The notes under the pieces: generated by a model
Databases searched by the model: none
What the model saw: the letters and a program-made list of their open reading frames with translations, nothing else
Told to the model about the DNA's origin: nothing
NCBI GenBank assembly: GCA_007120085.1
Contig: SKOK01000108.1
Coordinates: 1-42,069, forward strand
Length of the DNA: 42,069 bases
Source of the DNA: Bacteroidales bacterium
Lineage (GTDB): Bacteria; Bacteroidota; Bacteroidia; Bacteroidales; UBA7960
Direction of reading: 5' to 3'
Program-made: the position numbers and the translations under genes
Shown: positions 16,146-25,480 of the stretch, piece by piece
Numbering within the stretch: position 1 is the first letter of the stretch
Layout of the letters: each line of letters starts with the position of its first letter

Positions 16146-17639
16146 ATGAAAAAGTTTATTGGTCTGTTTTTTGTTGCTGTATTGGGTGGCGTTGTGGCTT
16201 TGAGTGTTAACACATTCATTCATGGCGCCCAGGATGAAGTTGTTGTATCTCATACCATCCCATATCGCCCTCTGGGTGTGCCTGTACATATGACTGGCCA
16301 GCGAGGTGAAGTTTTATCGTCTGTGCCCGACTTTACTGTGGTTGCGGAGCATACCATTGATGCTGTAGTGCACATTCGGGCCGAGTTTAACCGACGTGGT
16401 TCCCAACCAGATGATTTTTTCGGACAGGGTGACATTTTTGATTTTTTCTTTGGCCCGCGGGGACGGCGTCCAGCACCCGAACGTCAACCCATCGTGGGAT
16501 CTGGTAGTGGTGTGATTGTTACAGAGGATGGTTACGTGCTTACCAACAACCACGTCATTGATAATGCCAGGCTCATAGAAGTCACTTTAAATGACAGCCG
16601 TGTTTATGAGGCTTACCTTGTTGGAAGTGACCCCACTACTGATCTTGCCCTTCTCAAAATAGAAGAAAAGGCTTTGCCTTACCTGGTTTTTGGTGATTCT
16701 GATGCTCTACGCGTAGGGGAGTGGGTGCTTGCCATCGGCAACCCCTTCAACCTTGCTTCAACGGTAACATCTGGTATCGTTAGCGCTAAAGGCAGGAATA
16801 TCAACATATTGTCTGAAGAGATGGCCATTGAGTCATTTATTCAGACAGACGCAGCCGTCAACCGTGGCAACAGTGGGGGTGCGCTGGTTAATACGCGTGG
16901 CGAACTTGTAGGCATTAATACGGCCATCGCATCCACAACGGGCACTTTTGCAGGCTATTCCTTTGCCGTGCCATCCAGCATTGCGTTAAAAGTGATGGAG
17001 GATTTGCTTGAATATGGTGAGGTGCAGCGTGGATTGCTGGGTGTAACCATTTCGCCTCTGACAAGCAGAAGAGCAGACGAGCTTGGTTTGGGCATCATCC
17101 AGGGTGCCTATGTGGAAGCTGTTGGCGAAGGCAGTGCCGGCGACCTTGCCGGGCTTAAACCCGGTGATGTCATTACGGCCATCAATGAAACAGCAGTCAG
17201 GAATCCTTCAGAGCTTATTGAGGCAGTTGGCCGCAAACGTCCCGGCGACCAGATACGCGTTGCCTATTATCGAAATGGAAGGGAAGGGGTCACGACGGCT
17301 ACCCTGAAAAATATTTATGGTGAAGTCGCTGCAGTTACGCGTGATTCTCGTGATTCCCGTGATATCTCTGAAATGCTTGGTGCCCGCTTTGAGCCGCTGA
17401 CAGAAGAGGATATGGGTTCGCTGAACATTGAACATGGCGTCAAGGTAGTAAACCTCTCAAGAGGTGCATTGAGCAATGCCGGCATTCGCAATGGATTTGT
17501 GATCACACACATTGATAACCAGCCCGTAAGCTCGCCATCTGAATTGAGGGAAATGCTGCAGGGAAGGACTGGCGGCGTATTGATCGAAGGGGTTTATCCC
17601 GGAGGCCGTCGAGCCTACTACGGTGTAGGCCTTGGCTAA
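16146..17639 (+). CDS. Do/HtrA family serine protease
   Basis: 497 residues. An N-terminal hydrophobic segment (about 4-22) acts as signal peptide or anchor. The trypsin-like domain has the triad His136 (TNNHVID), Asp166 (TTDLALL) and Ser243 (GNSGGA). Two PDZ domains follow (about 290-380 and 410-495). The disordered GRRPAPERQP linker precedes the protease core. It degrades or refolds damaged envelope proteins in the periplasm. The length and the two PDZ domains match DegP/DegQ. A cluster of dyads precedes the gene, and the sigma factor gene follows after 167 bp with its own promoter. Confidence 0.95.
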   Translation: MKKFIGLFFVAVLGGVVALSVNTFIHGAQDEVVVSHTIPYRPLGVPVHMTGQRGEVLSSVPDFTVVAEHTIDAVVHIRAEFNRRGSQPDDFFGQGDIFDFFFGPRGRRPAPERQPIVGSGSGVIVTEDGYVLTNNHVIDNARLIEVTLNDSRVYEAYLVGSDPTTDLALLKIEEKALPYLVFGDSDALRVGEWVLAIGNPFNLASTVTSGIVSAKGRNINILSEEMAIESFIQTDAAVNRGNSGGALVNTRGELVGINTAIASTTGTFAGYSFAVPSSIALKVMEDLLEYGEVQRGLLGVTISPLTSRRADELGLGIIQGAYVEAVGEGSAGDLAGLKPGDVITAINETAVRNPSELIEAVGRKRPGDQIRVAYYRNGREGVTTATLKNIYGEVAAVTRDSRDSRDISEMLGARFEPLTEEDMGSLNIEHGVKVVNLSRGALSNAGIRNGFVITHIDNQPVSSPSELREMLQGRTGGVLIEGVYPGGRRAYYGVGLG

Positions 17640-17709
17640 TGCCAATTATGATTTGAAATACAGGCAGTACGCAACCTGAAATGGCTCAAAATTAGTGAGA
17701 AGACAAGGC

Positions 17710-17740
17710 TTGTTTATTCAGAATTTTTTTCGTACCTTTG
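17710..17740 (+). promoter_or_regulatory. Promoter of the first sigma factor gene
   Basis: TTG at 17710-17712, a 20-bp spacer, and the exact -7 element TACCTTTG at 17733-17740. The start codon is 66 bp downstream. Confidence 0.8.
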
Positions 17741-17806
17741 GGGGCTTTTTAAAACGGTTTTGGTTTAAATATTTCCCCTTCATTATCAAAACATTATATT
17801 TTTAAT

Positions 17807-18673
17807 ATGCGACAATTAAAGATTTCAAAGTCAATTACCAATCGCGATACTGCCTCTTTGGATAAGTACCTTCAGGAGATAGGCAAGGTGCCATTGATAT
17901 CAGCTGAGGAGGAAGTTCAGCTGGCACAACGGATAAAGCAGGGGGACCAGGTGGCTTTGGAAAAACTGACCAAGGCGAATCTTCGTTTCGTTGTTTCTGT
18001 AGCAAAGCAATATCAGAACCAGGGGCTTAGTTTGCCTGACCTGATCAATGAAGGCAATCTCGGCCTGATCAAGGCGGCCAAGAGGTTTGATGAAACCAGG
18101 GGCTTTAAATTTATTTCTTATGCTGTTTGGTGGATACGGCAATCCATATTGCAGGCACTGGCTGAGCAGTCGCGCATCGTGCGCTTGCCGCTTAACCAGG
18201 TCGGGTCGCTGAACAAAATCAAAAAAGAGGCTTCCAGGCTGGAGCAAAGATTTGAAAGGCCCCCTTCTGCTGAAGAACTGGCAGATGCGCTTGACGTGCA
18301 CGAGGACAAGATCACTGAATCATTCAGGATCTCCACGCATCACGTTTCCGTGGATGCACCCCTGGTGCAAGGTGAGGATGCCAGCCTGCTTGATGTCTAT
18401 GTAAACCAGGATTCCCCGAATGCTGATTCAAGCCTCATCCACGAATCACTGGCCAGGGAGATTCAACGTTCACTCGCAACACTTACAGAAAAGGAACGTG
18501 ACGTCATCAATCTCTATTTTGGCATCGGTATGAACCACGGACTTACACTGGATGAGATAGGTGCAAAATTTGACCTTACGCGTGAACGCGTTCGCCAGAT
18601 CAAGGAAAAGGCGATCCGCCGCCTCAAGCATACTTCGCGCAGCAAGCTGCTTAAGGCCTATCTCGGACAGTAA
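17807..18673 (+). CDS. Primary-type sigma-70 factor (first copy)
   Basis: 288 residues, the short form found in Bacteroidota, without the long N-terminal acidic region 1.1 of E. coli RpoD. Regions 1.2 to 4.2 are all present: [13 protein letters not shown] (1.2), [13 protein letters not shown] and [13 protein letters not shown] (2.1-2.2), [15 protein letters not shown] (2.3-2.4), and [17 protein letters not shown] (4.2 helix-turn-helix). It directs RNA polymerase to TAnnTTTG promoters. The gene has such a promoter itself, so it may regulate itself. A second copy of equal length lies at 32017-32883, with clear differences in regions 3 and 4. A strong intrinsic terminator follows. Confidence 0.93.
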   Translation: MRQLKISKSITNRDTASLDKYLQEIGKVPLISAEEEVQLAQRIKQGDQVALEKLTKANLRFVVSVAKQYQNQGLSLPDLINEGNLGLIKAAKRFDETRGFKFISYAVWWIRQSILQALAEQSRIVRLPLNQVGSLNKIKKEASRLEQRFERPPSAEELADALDVHEDKITESFRISTHHVSVDAPLVQGEDASLLDVYVNQDSPNADSSLIHESLAREIQRSLATLTEKERDVINLYFGIGMNHGLTLDEIGAKFDLTRERVRQIKEKAIRRLKHTSRSKLLKAYLGQ

Positions 18674-18693
18674 AACCAATTTGATCTGATTTT

Positions 18694-18722
18694 AAAAGGC
18701 ATCTAAAGATGCCTTTTTTTTA
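18694..18722 (+). terminator. Intrinsic terminator after the first sigma factor gene
   Basis: AAAAGGCATC (18694-18703), loop TAAA, GATGCCTTTT (18708-18717), continuing into an unbroken T run. The stem has ten perfect pairs. It starts 20 bp after the stop codon. Confidence 0.93.
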
Positions 18723-18730
18723 TATCTTTG
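18723..18730 (+). promoter_or_regulatory. Possible -7 element directly after the terminator
   Basis: TATCTTTG matches TAnnTTTG exactly and begins where the terminator T run ends. Its -33 region would fall inside the terminator stem, where no TTG is present. The start codon of the nucleotidase gene is 25 bp downstream. Confidence 0.45.
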
Positions 18731-18755
18731 ACTCCAATGTGAATTAATTTCTTTG

Positions 18756-20510
18756 ATGATGATTACTATTCCAAGATTTTTATTGATTTGGGCTTTGCTG
18801 TTGATACCAGTAAGCATTCTTGCACGCGAAATCAAGGTGCAAGTGGCCGCCACGGCAGATGTCCATGCCAGGCTTTTTGCTTATGACTTTATTGAAAACA
18901 GACCTGCTTCCACTTCTCTGGCCAATGTGCACTACCTTGTGCAGGCGATGCGTGCCCGCGAGGGAAGCAACCTCATTCTGCTCGATAATGGCGACATGCT
19001 GCAGGGAACACCAGCAGCCTGGTATGCAAACTTTGTGCAAGAAGCCGATCAAAATCTTTTCAGCCGTGTGATGAACTTTGTTGGATATGACGCAGCTACG
19101 ATTGGTAATCACGACATTGAAGCCGGCCCAGAGGTTTATAACCGGCTAAAGGAGGAGTTCGATTTCCCCTGGCTGGGAGCCAATGTGCTGGATGCCAATA
19201 CGGGAGAGCCATATTTCAAACCATACACTATCATTGAGCGGCAGCGCATACGGATTGCCATACTTGGCCTGACCACCACGGGGGTGCCTAACTGGTTACC
19301 GCCTCATCTATGGGAAGGGCTTGCATTTAAGGACATGGTGGAATCAGCGGCTTACTGGGTGGCGCATATCCAGGAAAATGAACAGCCTGACGCCATCGTT
19401 GGTCTGTTCCATAGCGGTCTTGGCCCGCTTGATGCTGACCCCGATGACCATCCGCTTGAAAATGCATCGGGATACATTGCTAAGCATGTGCCCGGGTTCG
19501 ATCTTATTTTTACCTCGCATGATCATCGTGAAAGGGTGCAAACCATCACAAATGTTGAAGGTGATAATGTGCTGATACTGGGTCCGGGCCATTTTGCCCA
19601 GAACCTTGCCATTGCTGAATTTACCTTCTCGCGTTTGTCCCGGAACTCCTTTGAGCTGAAAGACATCCGTGCCGATATGCTACATACGAAAGGACTTGCG
19701 CCAAGCCATACATTTATCAGGAAATTTGAAGACGATGTGCAGGAGATCCTTAAGTTTGCAAACCAGGAAGTGGGCAGGCTCACCGAACCAATGCACTCCA
19801 TAGAATCACTGTTTGGAAGCGCGCCATTTACAGACATGGTGCACGATGTTCAGCTGATGATCACCGGTGCTGATGTTTCATTTACCGCCCAGCTGGCATT
19901 TGACCAAACCATCAATGCCGGAATGCTCCGAAAGCGTGATTTCTTTAAACTGTATGAGTATGAGAATTATCTCTATACTATGGAGTTGACCGGCCAGGAG
20001 ATACACGACTTCATGGAGTTCTCGGCTGCGTTGTGGTTTAATCATATGAAATCAGCCGATGATCACCTGCTGAATTTGCATCTGGACCAGCTTGGCCGTG
20101 TGCCGGCAGATCGCCGGGGAAGGCGTGCTCTTCGAAACCCTTCATTTAATTTTGATTCGGCAGCAGGCATCGTTTATTTAATCGACGTGTCGCAGCCTCC
20201 CGGATCGCGCGTTACCATAAAAGGTTTTGAAGATGGAAGCCCCTTTGACAAGGATGGCTTATATAAAGTGGCCATAAACTCATATCGTGGAAGTGGCGGT
20301 GGCGGTCACCTCACTGAGGGTGCCGGTATTCCGCATCAAAAACTGGGTGAACGTATCATTGCAACAACCGATACGGATCTTCGCAAGAAGATAATAGACT
20401 TTTTCTCAGAAGCCGGAATATACGAACCTCAAACAAGGGGAAACTGGCATATAGAACCAAAAGAATGGGCAGAGAAAGGAAGAGAAAAGGATTTGCAATT
20501 CCTTAGATAA
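18756..20510 (+). CDS. CpdB/UshA-like bifunctional nucleotidase, metallophosphatase
   Basis: 584 residues from the ATG at 18756; a second ATG follows at 18759. A signal peptide (about 1-25, ILAREI at its end) sends it to the periplasm. The metallophosphatase domain shows TADVHARL (metal Asp and His), DNGDMLQGTP, GNHDIE, LFHSGLG and TSHDHRE. The C-terminal nucleotide-binding domain holds the GSGGGGHL segment. LDNGDMLQGTP is closer to 2',3'-cyclic phosphodiesterase/3'-nucleotidase (CpdB) than to UshA, but I would not fix the activity. It recovers nucleosides and phosphate. The gene converges on the aspartyl protease gene with a 39-bp gap. Confidence 0.9.
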   Translation: MMITIPRFLLIWALLLIPVSILAREIKVQVAATADVHARLFAYDFIENRPASTSLANVHYLVQAMRAREGSNLILLDNGDMLQGTPAAWYANFVQEADQNLFSRVMNFVGYDAATIGNHDIEAGPEVYNRLKEEFDFPWLGANVLDANTGEPYFKPYTIIERQRIRIAILGLTTTGVPNWLPPHLWEGLAFKDMVESAAYWVAHIQENEQPDAIVGLFHSGLGPLDADPDDHPLENASGYIAKHVPGFDLIFTSHDHRERVQTITNVEGDNVLILGPGHFAQNLAIAEFTFSRLSRNSFELKDIRADMLHTKGLAPSHTFIRKFEDDVQEILKFANQEVGRLTEPMHSIESLFGSAPFTDMVHDVQLMITGADVSFTAQLAFDQTINAGMLRKRDFFKLYEYENYLYTMELTGQEIHDFMEFSAALWFNHMKSADDHLLNLHLDQLGRVPADRRGRRALRNPSFNFDSAAGIVYLIDVSQPPGSRVTIKGFEDGSPFDKDGLYKVAINSYRGSGGGGHLTEGAGIPHQKLGERIIATTDTDLRKKIIDFFSEAGIYEPQTRGNWHIEPKEWAEKGREKDLQFLR

Positions 20511-20549
20511 GCCAGCAAGTCATTATTGCGGCAGGTAAATATTGGCAAC

Positions 20550-21767
20550 TCATAAATCCTCCCTAAGCCTGAAATGTTTGCGCAGCAATAAGCCGTCGCG
20601 GTTCACCAGCATGGAGATATGGTGACCTTCCCTGAGGTTTATTTGGTCCAGGATTTCATCCAGGTTAAGTTCAGTACGGCTTAAATGGTTAAGTTGCATA
20701 ATGTAATCACCTGACTGGATACCTGCTTCATAAGCTGGTGAACCAGGCCGCACATAATGTATCTTGAACTTGTTCAACTGTGGGCCACTTGCAACTACTT
20801 CCAGACCGCTCAGACTCGTATTAAATGGATCTGAAAAGTTTCTGCCAGGCCGGAGCACAAGTTTTTCAGAAGGATAATCAATGATGATGTTGAAACGCTT
20901 GATGATTGCTCCGCCAATCAGACCCTGCCAGTTAATCTCCATCTCATTAAATACTAAAAATTCTCGTTCCGGGTAAAAAACAAGCGGTTCATTTACTTCA
21001 ATGTCACCAATGCGTATTTTATCAGCACGTCCAATATTTCCCATCAGGTTGCCACTGATTCCTTTCCCGATGAAACTGTTTAAGGTGCGGTCAGATAAGT
21101 GAATGTGGCTTCGATTTAAATAGACGGGATGACTTGCGCCCAGGTCGAGAAGCAGGTTTGTGGTCAGCGAGTCCCCATTTTCACCAATGATGGTTGCTGA
21201 CACGTAAGGTTTGTCATTTACCAGCCTAAAGGGGGTTACCTGGCTTCTTCGGCCAATCCTGTAATCAGGTTCACGAAAAACCCGCATCCTTTCGTTGGAG
21301 TAGCTGATTTCAATGGCAAAATTCTTGAATAAATCATAACCGATAACACCATAAACCGGAAATCCAAATATTTCGGAAAACGTAAGGATGTTTTCAGGGA
21401 TCACAATCATGTTCATGTTTTTTCCTCTTAATCCGTGCAGCCTGATGTCAACACCCCGTGCAACCAGGGCTTCCACAATTCCATCGCCGCCAAGTCCATA
21501 AACATAAATGCTTTCCTGGAGGTTCAGATCCAGAAGGTGGGCCAGCATTGGTTCCGTCAGAATTGTTGTTCGTACGCCGGTATCTAGGATAAAATAAAAC
21601 GGACCCCGGTCATTGATGTGCAATTGTACAACTGCCAGGTTGTTCCGCACTTTGATCGGCATGCTAATGCTGCGGCGATCCCTGGTAAAGCTAAAACCAT
21701 CCGCATTGGCAACAGCGGGCAGGGGGATGCAAAACAGGATTGCCAGGTATAATTGTAATATGCGCAT
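20550..21767 (-). CDS. Secreted aspartyl protease with PDZ domain
   Basis: 405 residues from the ATG at 21767, which gives a clean signal peptide (MRILQLYLAILFCIPLPAVA). The frame extends seven codons further up. Two retropepsin-like lobes follow: the first has ILDTGVRTTIL (Asp62), the second LLLDLGASHPV (Asp208). A PDZ domain (about 325-400) contains VRPGSPAYEAGIQSGDYI. The second motif is DLGA rather than DTGA, which may lower activity or reflect asymmetric lobes. It is likely periplasmic or lipid-free secreted; its substrate is unknown. It is a single-gene unit, 183 bp or more from its neighbours upstream. Confidence 0.85.
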   Translation of the reverse strand: MRILQLYLAILFCIPLPAVANADGFSFTRDRRSISMPIKVRNNLAVVQLHINDRGPFYFILDTGVRTTILTEPMLAHLLDLNLQESIYVYGLGGDGIVEALVARGVDIRLHGLRGKNMNMIVIPENILTFSEIFGFPVYGVIGYDLFKNFAIEISYSNERMRVFREPDYRIGRRSQVTPFRLVNDKPYVSATIIGENGDSLTTNLLLDLGASHPVYLNRSHIHLSDRTLNSFIGKGISGNLMGNIGRADKIRIGDIEVNEPLVFYPEREFLVFNEMEINWQGLIGGAIIKRFNIIIDYPSEKLVLRPGRNFSDPFNTSLSGLEVVASGPQLNKFKIHYVRPGSPAYEAGIQSGDYIMQLNHLSRTELNLDEILDQINLREGHHISMLVNRDGLLLRKHFRLREDL

Positions 21768-21972
21768 TGACTTAGTTTTCACAAGCAATAAACAACAATA
21801 ATCCGACCAAAGTTTAATTATGTCCTGAGAAATGTAAATATAGTGTTTTATTTAAGGCGAAACATCAAAAAATACATACTAGAGCATATTTGTTTTTTGT
21901 TAGCAGCTGTCTTGTGCCAAGGAAAGTGTACTTTGGTGAACATATGATTGTACAAAAACGAACGTGTAGCCA

Positions 21973-23013
21973 TCAATGCGCTTTCAGTTTTAACAGCGCC
22001 CTGTTGATCTTTCTGGCAACGGAAGGCCCTTCGTAAACAAAACCGGTATAGACCTGAACAAGGCTGGCACCTGCATTGAGTTTTTCCAGTGCATCGGCAG
22101 GTGAGAAAATGCCCCCAACGCCAATAATGGGGATTTCACCTTTACATTTTTTATACAGGTAAGCGATGATGCGGGTGGATTTGTCTTTAAGTGGAAGGCC
22201 GCTGAGCCCTCCCTGGCCGATCCGGTCTGCTGCCTCATTTCCATGCCTGATGTTTTCACGCAGCGAAGATGTGTTGGTTGCAATGATGCCATTCAGCTTT
22301 GTGGCAGTCACAATTTCCACTACCTCATCAAGTTGCCCGTTACTGAGATCGGGTGATATTTTCAACAAAATGGGTGCAGGTTTTTGCTTTGATCCGTTGA
22401 TGCTTTGAATGGCACTCAGCAGTTCAAGCAGGCTGTCCTTGTCCTGTAGTTTGCCCAGATCTTTGATGTTTGGACAACTCACATTGACGACGAAATAGTC
22501 AACCAGTCCAAACAGTTTCTCAAAGCAAAGACAATAGTCACTAATGGCTTCATCATTCGGTGTCAGCGTATTTTTTCCAATGTTACCTCCAATGATAAGC
22601 TTAGGGTGATTCTTTCGCAGGTTTCTTGCAAATGCTTCTACACCGTGGTTGTTGAATCCCATGCGGTTGATGAGGGCTTTGTCTTTTGGCAGGCGGAACA
22701 GCCTGGGCTTTGGGTTCCCTTTTTGCCCCAGTGGGGTTACCGTTCCAATTTCAATGTGTCCAAAACCAAAGTTTGACAGGGCGTTATAGAGCTTTGCTTC
22801 TTTGTCAAAACCAGCAGCAACCCCTACAGGATTTGGGAAACGGAGGCCAAATACCTCTCTTTCAAGGCGTTTGTCGGTTATGCAATAATGCTTTTGCAGG
22901 ATAAAACCGAGGCCTGGAATGAATGCAATGATGCGCATGATTATCGCCACCAGTTTATGGATGAATTCTGGTGGGAACAAAAAGAGGATAGGGCGCAATA
23001 ATCTTTTGTACAT
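21973..23013 (-). CDS. pyrD: Dihydroorotate dehydrogenase (quinone), class 2
   Basis: 346 residues. The N-terminal hydrophobic stretch (about 8-30) that binds the inner membrane and quinone is present, which marks class 2. The FMN-binding core holds NPVGVAAGFDKEAK, GNIGKNTLTPN, VVNVSCPNIKD and VGGIFSPADALE. It oxidises dihydroorotate to orotate in pyrimidine synthesis. The start lies 4 bp after the stop of the DUF5606 gene, so the two are transcribed together. pyrG for the same pathway lies about 6 kb further along. Confidence 0.97.
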   Translation of the reverse strand: MYKRLLRPILFLFPPEFIHKLVAIIMRIIAFIPGLGFILQKHYCITDKRLEREVFGLRFPNPVGVAAGFDKEAKLYNALSNFGFGHIEIGTVTPLGQKGNPKPRLFRLPKDKALINRMGFNNHGVEAFARNLRKNHPKLIIGGNIGKNTLTPNDEAISDYCLCFEKLFGLVDYFVVNVSCPNIKDLGKLQDKDSLLELLSAIQSINGSKQKPAPILLKISPDLSNGQLDEVVEIVTATKLNGIIATNTSSLRENIRHGNEAADRIGQGGLSGLPLKDKSTRIIAYLYKKCKGEIPIIGVGGIFSPADALEKLNAGASLVQVYTGFVYEGPSVARKINRALLKLKAH

Positions 23014-23017
23014 CAGC

Positions 23018-23509
23018 TTATTTGCCGGTTTCAGTGTCTTTGTCGTGCTGCTCTTCCTTGTCGTTGTTTATTTCTTGTTCAGCATCATCCTGAGCTGCAG
23101 TTTCCTCCTCTTCTTTCTTTTCTTCAGGTTTACTGATCATGTCTTTTTCCAGCAAAATGCCATACCAGGCAAATACCTTCTTAATGTCAGAAAAATAGAC
23201 CCTTTCCTTGTCATATTCCGGAACTGCTTCTTCAAATCTGGCTTTTGCTCCTTCGGGGTCTTCTTTGGGGTCAATGCTTTGCTTACCTTCTTCCAGCTCA
23301 TACAAACTCCAAAGCACTTCCTTCAGGGGCTTTTCACCCTCGATGGTGAATATGCTGATGTCTTCAAGCATACTGGAACGGTCGGTAGCGAAGACATGCG
23401 TTTTACGTCCATCAGCCAGTGACTCGACAAGCAAACCATTTCGTGTTTCAGACAAAATTTTAAACAATCCGCTTTTTCCGGCAATGGTCATTATCTTACT
23501 CAGGTCCAT
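23018..23509 (-). CDS. DUF5606 domain-containing protein
   Basis: 163 residues from the ATG at 23509 (MDLSKIMTIAGKSGLFKIL); an in-frame ATG nine bases up is less likely. The conserved part covers residues 1-125 (GRKTHVFATDRSSMLEDISIF, WSLYELEE). The last 35 residues are almost purely glutamate, lysine and aspartate, so the tail is disordered. The family is confined mainly to Bacteroidota and has no known function. It has an exact promoter upstream and pyrD 4 bp downstream, which puts the operon's expression under its start. Confidence 0.85.
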   Translation of the reverse strand: MDLSKIMTIAGKSGLFKILSETRNGLLVESLADGRKTHVFATDRSSMLEDISIFTIEGEKPLKEVLWSLYELEEGKQSIDPKEDPEGAKARFEEAVPEYDKERVYFSDIKKVFAWYGILLEKDMISKPEEKKEEEETAAQDDAEQEINNDKEEQHDKDTETGK

Positions 23510-23552
23510 AAAAATCAATGTTAGTGGTTAAATTCAGTATCATTTATGCTTG

Positions 23553-23583
23553 CAAAAATACGCAATATTGTGATTTTCTGCAA
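23553..23583 (-). promoter_or_regulatory. Promoter of the DUF5606-pyrD operon
   Basis: On the minus strand: TTG (23583-23581), a 20-bp spacer, and the exact -7 element TATTTTTG (23560-23553). The start codon of the DUF5606 gene is 43 bp downstream. Confidence 0.75.
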
Positions 23584-23654
23584 GGGTTGCCTTGGCTTTC
23601 AATGTTTGCGCTCTTTCGGATCATCAAATAGGTAAAAGGATGAAGCAAGTATGA

Positions 23655-25475
23655 TCATGAGAACATTTGCAGCCCATGAAGTTTTTTATAGATGCCGTTC
23701 TTTTTCAGCAACTCCTGGTGGCTGCCGGTTTCCACGATCTGCCCCTCATGCATGACGCAAATCAGATCAGCATTGATGATGGTTGACAGCCTGTGTGCAA
23801 TGACGATGGATGTGCGATTTTCCATTACGTTCATCAGGGCTTCCTGTACAAATTTTTCAGATTCGGTATCCAGTGATGATGTTGCCTCATCGAGGATCAG
23901 TATGGGTGGATTCCGGAGGATGGCCCTTGCAATGCTGATTCGCTGCCGCTGACCACCCGATAGCTTGTTGCCCTGGTCACCAATGTTGGTGTAATATCCC
24001 AGTGGTGATTGTTTGATGAAATCGTGGGCATTGGCAATCCGCGCCGCCTGGATGACTTCTTCTTCAGTGGCATTATCGACACCAAAAGCAATGTTGTTGA
24101 AAAAAGTGTCGTTGAAAAGGATTGGTTCCTGGTTGACATTGCCCATCAGGTTGCGCAGGTCTTTGATCTTGATTTTTGAAATAGGCACACCATCGATGCT
24201 GATCTCTCCAACTGGTGCTTCATAAAACCTCGGAATCAGGTCAACGAGCGTAGATTTTCCAGCGCCTGATTGTCCTACGAGTGCAACCTTTTGCCCTTTG
24301 CTGATTCGCAGGTTAATATTTTTCAGAACGGGAGCATCTTCATAGCTAAAGCTGACATTTTTGAATGTGATGTCAGAAGAAAAATCATTTTTTGGTAAGG
24401 CATCCACAGCATCGGTGATGCTTACTTCAGCAGTCAGGATATTGTCAATGCGTTCAGCTGATGCCATCCCTTTCTGGATGTTGTACCAGGCTTTTGAAAA
24501 GTTCTTTGAAGGCTGGATGATTTGAGAAAAAACAGCTAAGTAGCCAATAAATACTTCAGGGTTAAGGGTCGAGGTGCCCGAAAGCACAATGGAGCCGCCA
24601 AAAAACATGATCACGATGAACACCCCGGTGCCTAGAAACTCACTCACGGGAGAGGCCAGGTCTTGCCGGCGATAGAGTTTGTTCATGATGCGTGTGTAAA
24701 AACTATTCAGACCCTGGAAGCGCCCTTCCATCCTCTTTTCTGCATTGAAGGCTTTGATGACACGGAGGCCAGAGAGTGTTTCTTCTGTTACTGACAGGAT
24801 CACACCCAGTTCGCCCTGGCTTTTCAGTGCCGTGGGTTTCAGTGACCTGGCAATGCGCCCGATGATAAACCCAGCCACAGGCAAGAGGAGGAAGACAAAA
24901 AGGGTCATCTGTGGACTCATGATCAAAAGCCAGCCCATATATACAATAATGGTCATCGGGTCACGAAACATCATCGCCATCGAACTGATCACGCTGATCT
25001 CAATCTGGTAAACATCATTGGTCATACGGCTGATCAGGTCACCCTTGCGCCCTTGCGAAAAATAGGCCAGGGGCAAAGCCAGGGTCTTGTTGTAAATGGC
25101 ATTGCGCAGGTCTTTTACCACCCCGTTGCGAACAGGCGCAAGATGATAGAGCGCCAGGTATTTGAATCCATTTTTTAACAAACTGGTCAATACCACCAGC
25201 AGGCTGATGAAGATCAGGGCAGAAAGTTCTCCATAATGGCTGATCAGAAGGTTCAGGTAATAGTAGAAATTATTGATAATGACATCGAAGCTCATCCTGA
25301 AAGGCATCAATTCATAAACTTCTTCCTGTGTTTGAAAGAGGATGCTCAAAAACGGGATGACCATTGTGAGGCTGAACAGGGAGAAAAGAATTGACAAAAA
25401 GTTGAATCCCACATTCAGTGCAATCCTGCTCCAGTAGGGCACTAAGTAGAAAAGGATTTTCCTGAAGCTTTGCAT
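23655..25475 (-). CDS. ABC exporter with fused membrane and ATPase domains (MsbA-like)
   Basis: 606 residues. Six transmembrane helices fill about residues 1-330. The ATPase domain carries Walker A GQSGAGKST, the signature LSGGQRQRISIARA, Walker B ILILDEATSSLD and the switch histidine in IVIAHRLS. A half-transporter that should work as a homodimer. The MsbA-like length and order suggest lipid or lipopolysaccharide export, but multidrug exporters look the same. It begins 5 bp after purB and is therefore in the same operon. Confidence 0.92.
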   Translation of the reverse strand: MQSFRKILFYLVPYWSRIALNVGFNFLSILFSLFSLTMVIPFLSILFQTQEEVYELMPFRMSFDVIINNFYYYLNLLISHYGELSALIFISLLVVLTSLLKNGFKYLALYHLAPVRNGVVKDLRNAIYNKTLALPLAYFSQGRKGDLISRMTNDVYQIEISVISSMAMMFRDPMTIIVYMGWLLIMSPQMTLFVFLLLPVAGFIIGRIARSLKPTALKSQGELGVILSVTEETLSGLRVIKAFNAEKRMEGRFQGLNSFYTRIMNKLYRRQDLASPVSEFLGTGVFIVIMFFGGSIVLSGTSTLNPEVFIGYLAVFSQIIQPSKNFSKAWYNIQKGMASAERIDNILTAEVSITDAVDALPKNDFSSDITFKNVSFSYEDAPVLKNINLRISKGQKVALVGQSGAGKSTLVDLIPRFYEAPVGEISIDGVPISKIKIKDLRNLMGNVNQEPILFNDTFFNNIAFGVDNATEEEVIQAARIANAHDFIKQSPLGYYTNIGDQGNKLSGGQRQRISIARAILRNPPILILDEATSSLDTESEKFVQEALMNVMENRTSIVIAHRLSTIINADLICVMHEGQIVETGSHQELLKKNGIYKKLHGLQMFS

Positions 25476-25480
25476 TGGCT

